Shown here: piece by piece, positions 61,557 to 64,000 of the stretch
Position numbering within the stretch: the first letter of the stretch is position 1
Layout of the letters: the number at the start of each line of letters is the position of its first letter
Assembly (NCBI GenBank): GCA_902826835.1
Contig: CADEGH010000012.1
Span: 50,074-114,073, forward strand
Direction of reading: 5' to 3'
Source: an uncultured bacterium
GTDB taxonomy: Bacteria; Planctomycetota; GCA-002687715
DNA: 64,000 bases
The notes under the pieces: model-generated
Told to the model about the DNA's origin: nothing
What the model saw: the letters and a program-made list of their open reading frames with translations, nothing else
Database searches by the model: none
Made by a program: the position numbers and the translations under genes

Positions 61557-63626
61557 ATGCGCCGACTCCTCCTGATCGCATCGCTCCTCCTGGCCCTGTT
61601 CGGGCCCGGCTTTGGCCAACTCTGCTTCGACCCGGCGCCGCCGCTCGGAGGCTTTCCCATTGTCGAAGTGCCGTCCAGCCTCGAGACCTGGACCGACGGT
61701 TACCAGGCCTACATGGATCTCCGCTACCCCGTGGTGGGCGGGCCCTGTGGCTCACCGCTCATCGTCTTCGTTCACGGAGGCGGCGGCAGTCGCAACGTGG
61801 TGGCGGACGAGGCACGAGCGTTCGCGCGCCTCGGATTCGTGACCTGCGCGTACGACGTCCGCGGCCAAGGTCCCTCGATGGCGCTCAATCCGCTGGGACT
61901 CGCCCACGACTTGGTCGGCCTTCGCGAACTGATCGACCTCTTCGAGGCGATCGAAACCGCCGAAGCCCGGCTGCCGATCCGAATCGACTCGTCCCGCATC
62001 GGGGTGACGGGGTACTCTCAGGGTGCCGTCCATAGTTGGTGGGCGGCTCAACACTCCGGACGCCTGCCTCCTCCCAACCCGTGGCGGATAGCGCCCTTCC
62101 CCACGGTGCGAGCCGTGGCCTTGCGCGATGGCGAGGCACAAATCCAAGGGCCCCCGACTTCTTTCCCTCATCGCCTCTACGAGCGGCTTTTCACCACCAC
62201 CAACATCACGATCCGGCCGAGCGTAATCGCCGCCTTCCAGCCCATCGTGCTTGCCGAAAACCTGGCCGCATACTCGGCGATGACCAACGTCCCGGGCATG
62301 AATGCCAATATTCTCCTCCCCCTCTCCAACGTGCCGGTGCTCGCTCACGCATCGTATGACGACAATGTCTGGGACCCGTCGCAGATCTACGAGGCGTTCC
62401 GACTCCTTCCCAACGCCACTCCCAAGCGATTCTTCTTCGGTACCGGTGGCCACGAGTCGCCCGGGAACACCCACGATTTCGCGCTCTTCGAACAAACCCG
62501 CGTCCGCTGGTTCCAGAGATTCCTGCGCAACGAACTCAACGGCGTCGAAAGTGAGCCCGAACACCGCGCCACGGTGACCCCCGATCTCCTCATCCCCTAC
62601 CTGCAGTCCTCCACGCTCCTCGATTTCCGTCAGTTCGCGAACTACCCCTCGGCGGCCATTACCTTGCAGGACTTGTACCTCTCGCCCGCCGATCAACTCA
62701 CGGTCGTCCCACCCGCTGCAGTCACCGCGAGCAACCTCCTGCACCTGCCGCCCGCGGCGTTTGGTCCCGCTGCCTACGCGGCCGCTCAACCCACGGCGGC
62801 CCAACTCCAGGCCATCATCCCGCTCGATTCGGAAACGTGGGACACCCCGGCGCTCCTGAATGACCGCCACCTGCTCGGACCCGTCACCGGCCAGTTCCGG
62901 ATCAATGCCGCGGCGCCGGACTTCCAGATTCACGCCGTCATCGAAGATGTCGGCCCGAACGGAGCGGCACGTTTTGTCTGCGACGGGGTCCTGACGATGC
63001 GGGGATCACCCGGCGCGCAGACCATCAGCCTGCAGACCTACTTTGCGTCCTATGTCTTCCGTGCCGGCCATCGCATCCGCCTTCGCCTGAACAATCTCGA
63101 TCTCCACGATCCGACCGACACCAATCCCGCCACCATCCACGAGGTTCCGGTCTTTACGCCCTTCGCCGTGGACGTCATTGAAGGTGGCGCCGTGCTCTCG
63201 TTCCTCCAGATCCCCTTCGCAACCGTTCCGGGGCCACGTCTCGTGAGTTACCCACTCCAGCAGTCGCTGTCGTCCCCGGCCGACCAGCTCTGCTCGGTAC
63301 ACACCGAATCGGGCATGGCGGGAGCGCCGTGCATTCTCCTGCCTTCGATTTCCGGAACTACTCCTGGCACACCGCTCGGCGCGCTCACGGTTCCCCTCAA
63401 CTTCGATGCGCTCACCGACTTCGTGATCCTCTATCCGAACACGCCTCCGTTCGCGGGCACATTTGCGGCCCTCGACGGGTTCGGCCGCTTCCATCCGTCG
63501 ATTCAGCTCAGCACCCTGGGCCCACTACCTCTTCCGCTCCCGCTCGAACTATCCCTCTGCGCGGTCACCTTAGATGGAGCGAGTCTGGTCGCGACTCATG
63601 CAATCACGATCCCGTTCGGGCTCTGA
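61557..63626 (+). CDS. Secreted S15/CocE-type alpha/beta hydrolase
   Basis: A 689-residue protein with signal peptide MRRLLLIASLLLALFGPGFG. An alpha/beta hydrolase domain has VFVHGGGGSRN, AYDVRGQGPS and the nucleophile elbow GYSQG with Ser154; an Asp in HASYDDNVWDP and a His in GTGGHESP are good candidates for the triad. The following jelly-roll (PDFQIHAVIEDVGPNGAARFVCDGVLTMRG-type region, split here by the length rule) matches the X-Pro dipeptidyl-peptidase C-terminal domain. The last 130 residues are extra. The substrate may be peptides or esters. Divergent from the sigma gene. Confidence 0.85.
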   Translation: MRRLLLIASLLLALFGPGFGQLCFDPAPPLGGFPIVEVPSSLETWTDGYQAYMDLRYPVVGGPCGSPLIVFVHGGGGSRNVVADEARAFARLGFVTCAYDVRGQGPSMALNPLGLAHDLVGLRELIDLFEAIETAEARLPIRIDSSRIGVTGYSQGAVHSWWAAQHSGRLPPPNPWRIAPFPTVRAVALRDGEAQIQGPPTSFPHRLYERLFTTTNITIRPSVIAAFQPIVLAENLAAYSAMTNVPGMNANILLPLSNVPVLAHASYDDNVWDPSQIYEAFRLLPNATPKRFFFGTGGHESPGNTHDFALFEQTRVRWFQRFLRNELNGVESEPEHRATVTPDLLIPYLQSSTLLDFRQFANYPSAAITLQDLYLSPADQLTVVPPAAVTASNLLHLPPAAFGPAAYAAAQPTAAQLQAIIPLDSETWDTPALLNDRHLLGPVTGQFRINAAAPDFQIHAVIEDVGPNGAARFVCDGVLTMRGSPGAQTISLQTYFASYVFRAGHRIRLRLNNLDLHDPTDTNPATIHEVPVFTPFAVDVIEGGAVLSFLQIPFATVPGPRLVSYPLQQSLSSPADQLCSVHTESGMAGAPCILLPSISGTTPGTPLGALTVPLNFDALTDFVILYPNTPPFAGTFAALDGFGRFHPSIQLSTLGPLPLPLPLELSLCAVTLDGASLVATHAITIPFGL

Positions 63627-63644
63627 GCACGCGCTCTCGCGCGG

Positions 63645-63965
63645 TCAAAAGAAGTTCCAGTCGTAGCCGAGCGAGCCGAGCGGAGAGCCCAGGGTGGGAG
63701 TGAGGGTCAACGCCCCCAGGTTCAGGCCCGCGAGACTGGGCGTGTCGTAGATCATCCCATTCGGACTCCCCAGGCCGCTGGCGCCGACACTGAACACTCG
63801 GGGTCCGGGGTCTACCGCTCCGAGATTGCCGCGGCTCACTCCCCGGAAGACCGGCTGCGGCGAGTTTCCGACCTGCGAAAGGACTCGAACGCACCACGAG
63901 CCACCCGGCGACCCGAAGTGGTATTCCAGCGCTGAACCCGACGGGTTAGCCCGAAGTTCCGGGCG
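63645..63965 (-). pseudogene. C-terminal part of a secreted protein, start not found
   Basis: A frame that reads well as the end of a secreted planctomycete protein (GSALEYHFGSPGGSWCVRV, then GLNLGALTLTPTLGSPLG, ending YDWNFF) runs from 63965 to its stop at 63645. Directly upstream in frame is a TAG (63968-63966), before which the frame continues to the window edge as LVAQNRVTAI. No ATG occurs after the TAG; only a GTG at 63839 would give 64 residues. This is either a gene broken by a stop or a start-less fragment; the right edge cuts off what could decide. Confidence 0.4.
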
Positions 63966-64000
63966 CTAAATCGCCGTAACCCGATTCTGCGCAACGAGTT

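Overview
The window is about 64 kb of high-GC bacterial DNA that reads as a Planctomycetota chromosome segment. The evidence is a sigma factor resembling the planctomycete-specific ECF subfamily directly coupled to a Ser/Thr kinase with TPRs, two further Ser/Thr kinases (one with an FGE-sulfatase-like C-terminus, one with an FHA domain), a type III glutamine synthetase, and many secreted, beta-rich proteins without close functional names. I cannot place it below phylum. I saw no rRNA, tRNA, CRISPR array or transposase.

Layout: 0-2.4 kb holds an O-acetyltransferase pair (AlgJ/X-like SGNH protein and AlgI-like MBOAT). 2.5-4.4 kb (minus strand) holds a translationally coupled pair, a small hypothetical protein and a large ImmA/IrrE-type metallopeptidase. 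4.7-10.5 kb (plus strand) encodes a PDZ protein, a class A beta-lactamase-like lipoprotein, a DUF983 protein, an M28 peptidase and a secreted protein with one CxxCH motif, closed by a clear terminator. 10.6-14.2 kb (minus) holds queF, a lamin-tail-domain protein and glutamine synthetase III.

14.3-20.8 kb is an island. Two near-identical copies of an NAD-dependent epimerase gene (936-bp direct repeats) flank a minus-strand pair encoding a PHP-SMC-like ATPase (TrlF type) and an AlbA_2/GHKL-type ATP-binding protein, plausibly an anti-phage module. The first 367 bp of the repeats are identical and the remainder differs at about 34 sites, so they have probably recombined recently.

20.9-24.9 kb: an inositol monophosphatase-family enzyme, a DEDD exonuclease and a TIG-domain secreted protein. 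25.2-29.3 kb: a two-gene secreted module whose paralogue lies at 51.8-55.9 kb. 29.6-35.7 kb: lipoprotein, ECF sigma factor, zinc anti-sigma factor, second ECF sigma factor and TPR kinase, mostly joined by ATGA overlaps. 35.7-42.8 kb: a lipoprotein, an SDR, a membrane glycosyltransferase, a GT2/methyltransferase pair and a secreted beta protein.

43.1-51.3 kb (minus) is a compact run of six genes with a signalling core: an FHA protein whose C-terminus resembles a degenerate FtsZ/tubulin fold, an ADP-ribosylglycohydrolase homologue with a 163-residue Gly/Pro/Arg-rich tail, a PP2C phosphatase and an FHA-bearing Ser/Thr kinase, followed by a polytopic membrane protein and a DUF1428 protein. I regard this as the best candidate for an undescribed system, because planctomycetes generally lack canonical FtsZ.

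51.8-64 kb: the second secreted module, a convergent pair of exported proteins, a kinase/ECF sigma pair, an S15-type hydrolase and an incomplete secreted-protein gene at the right edge.
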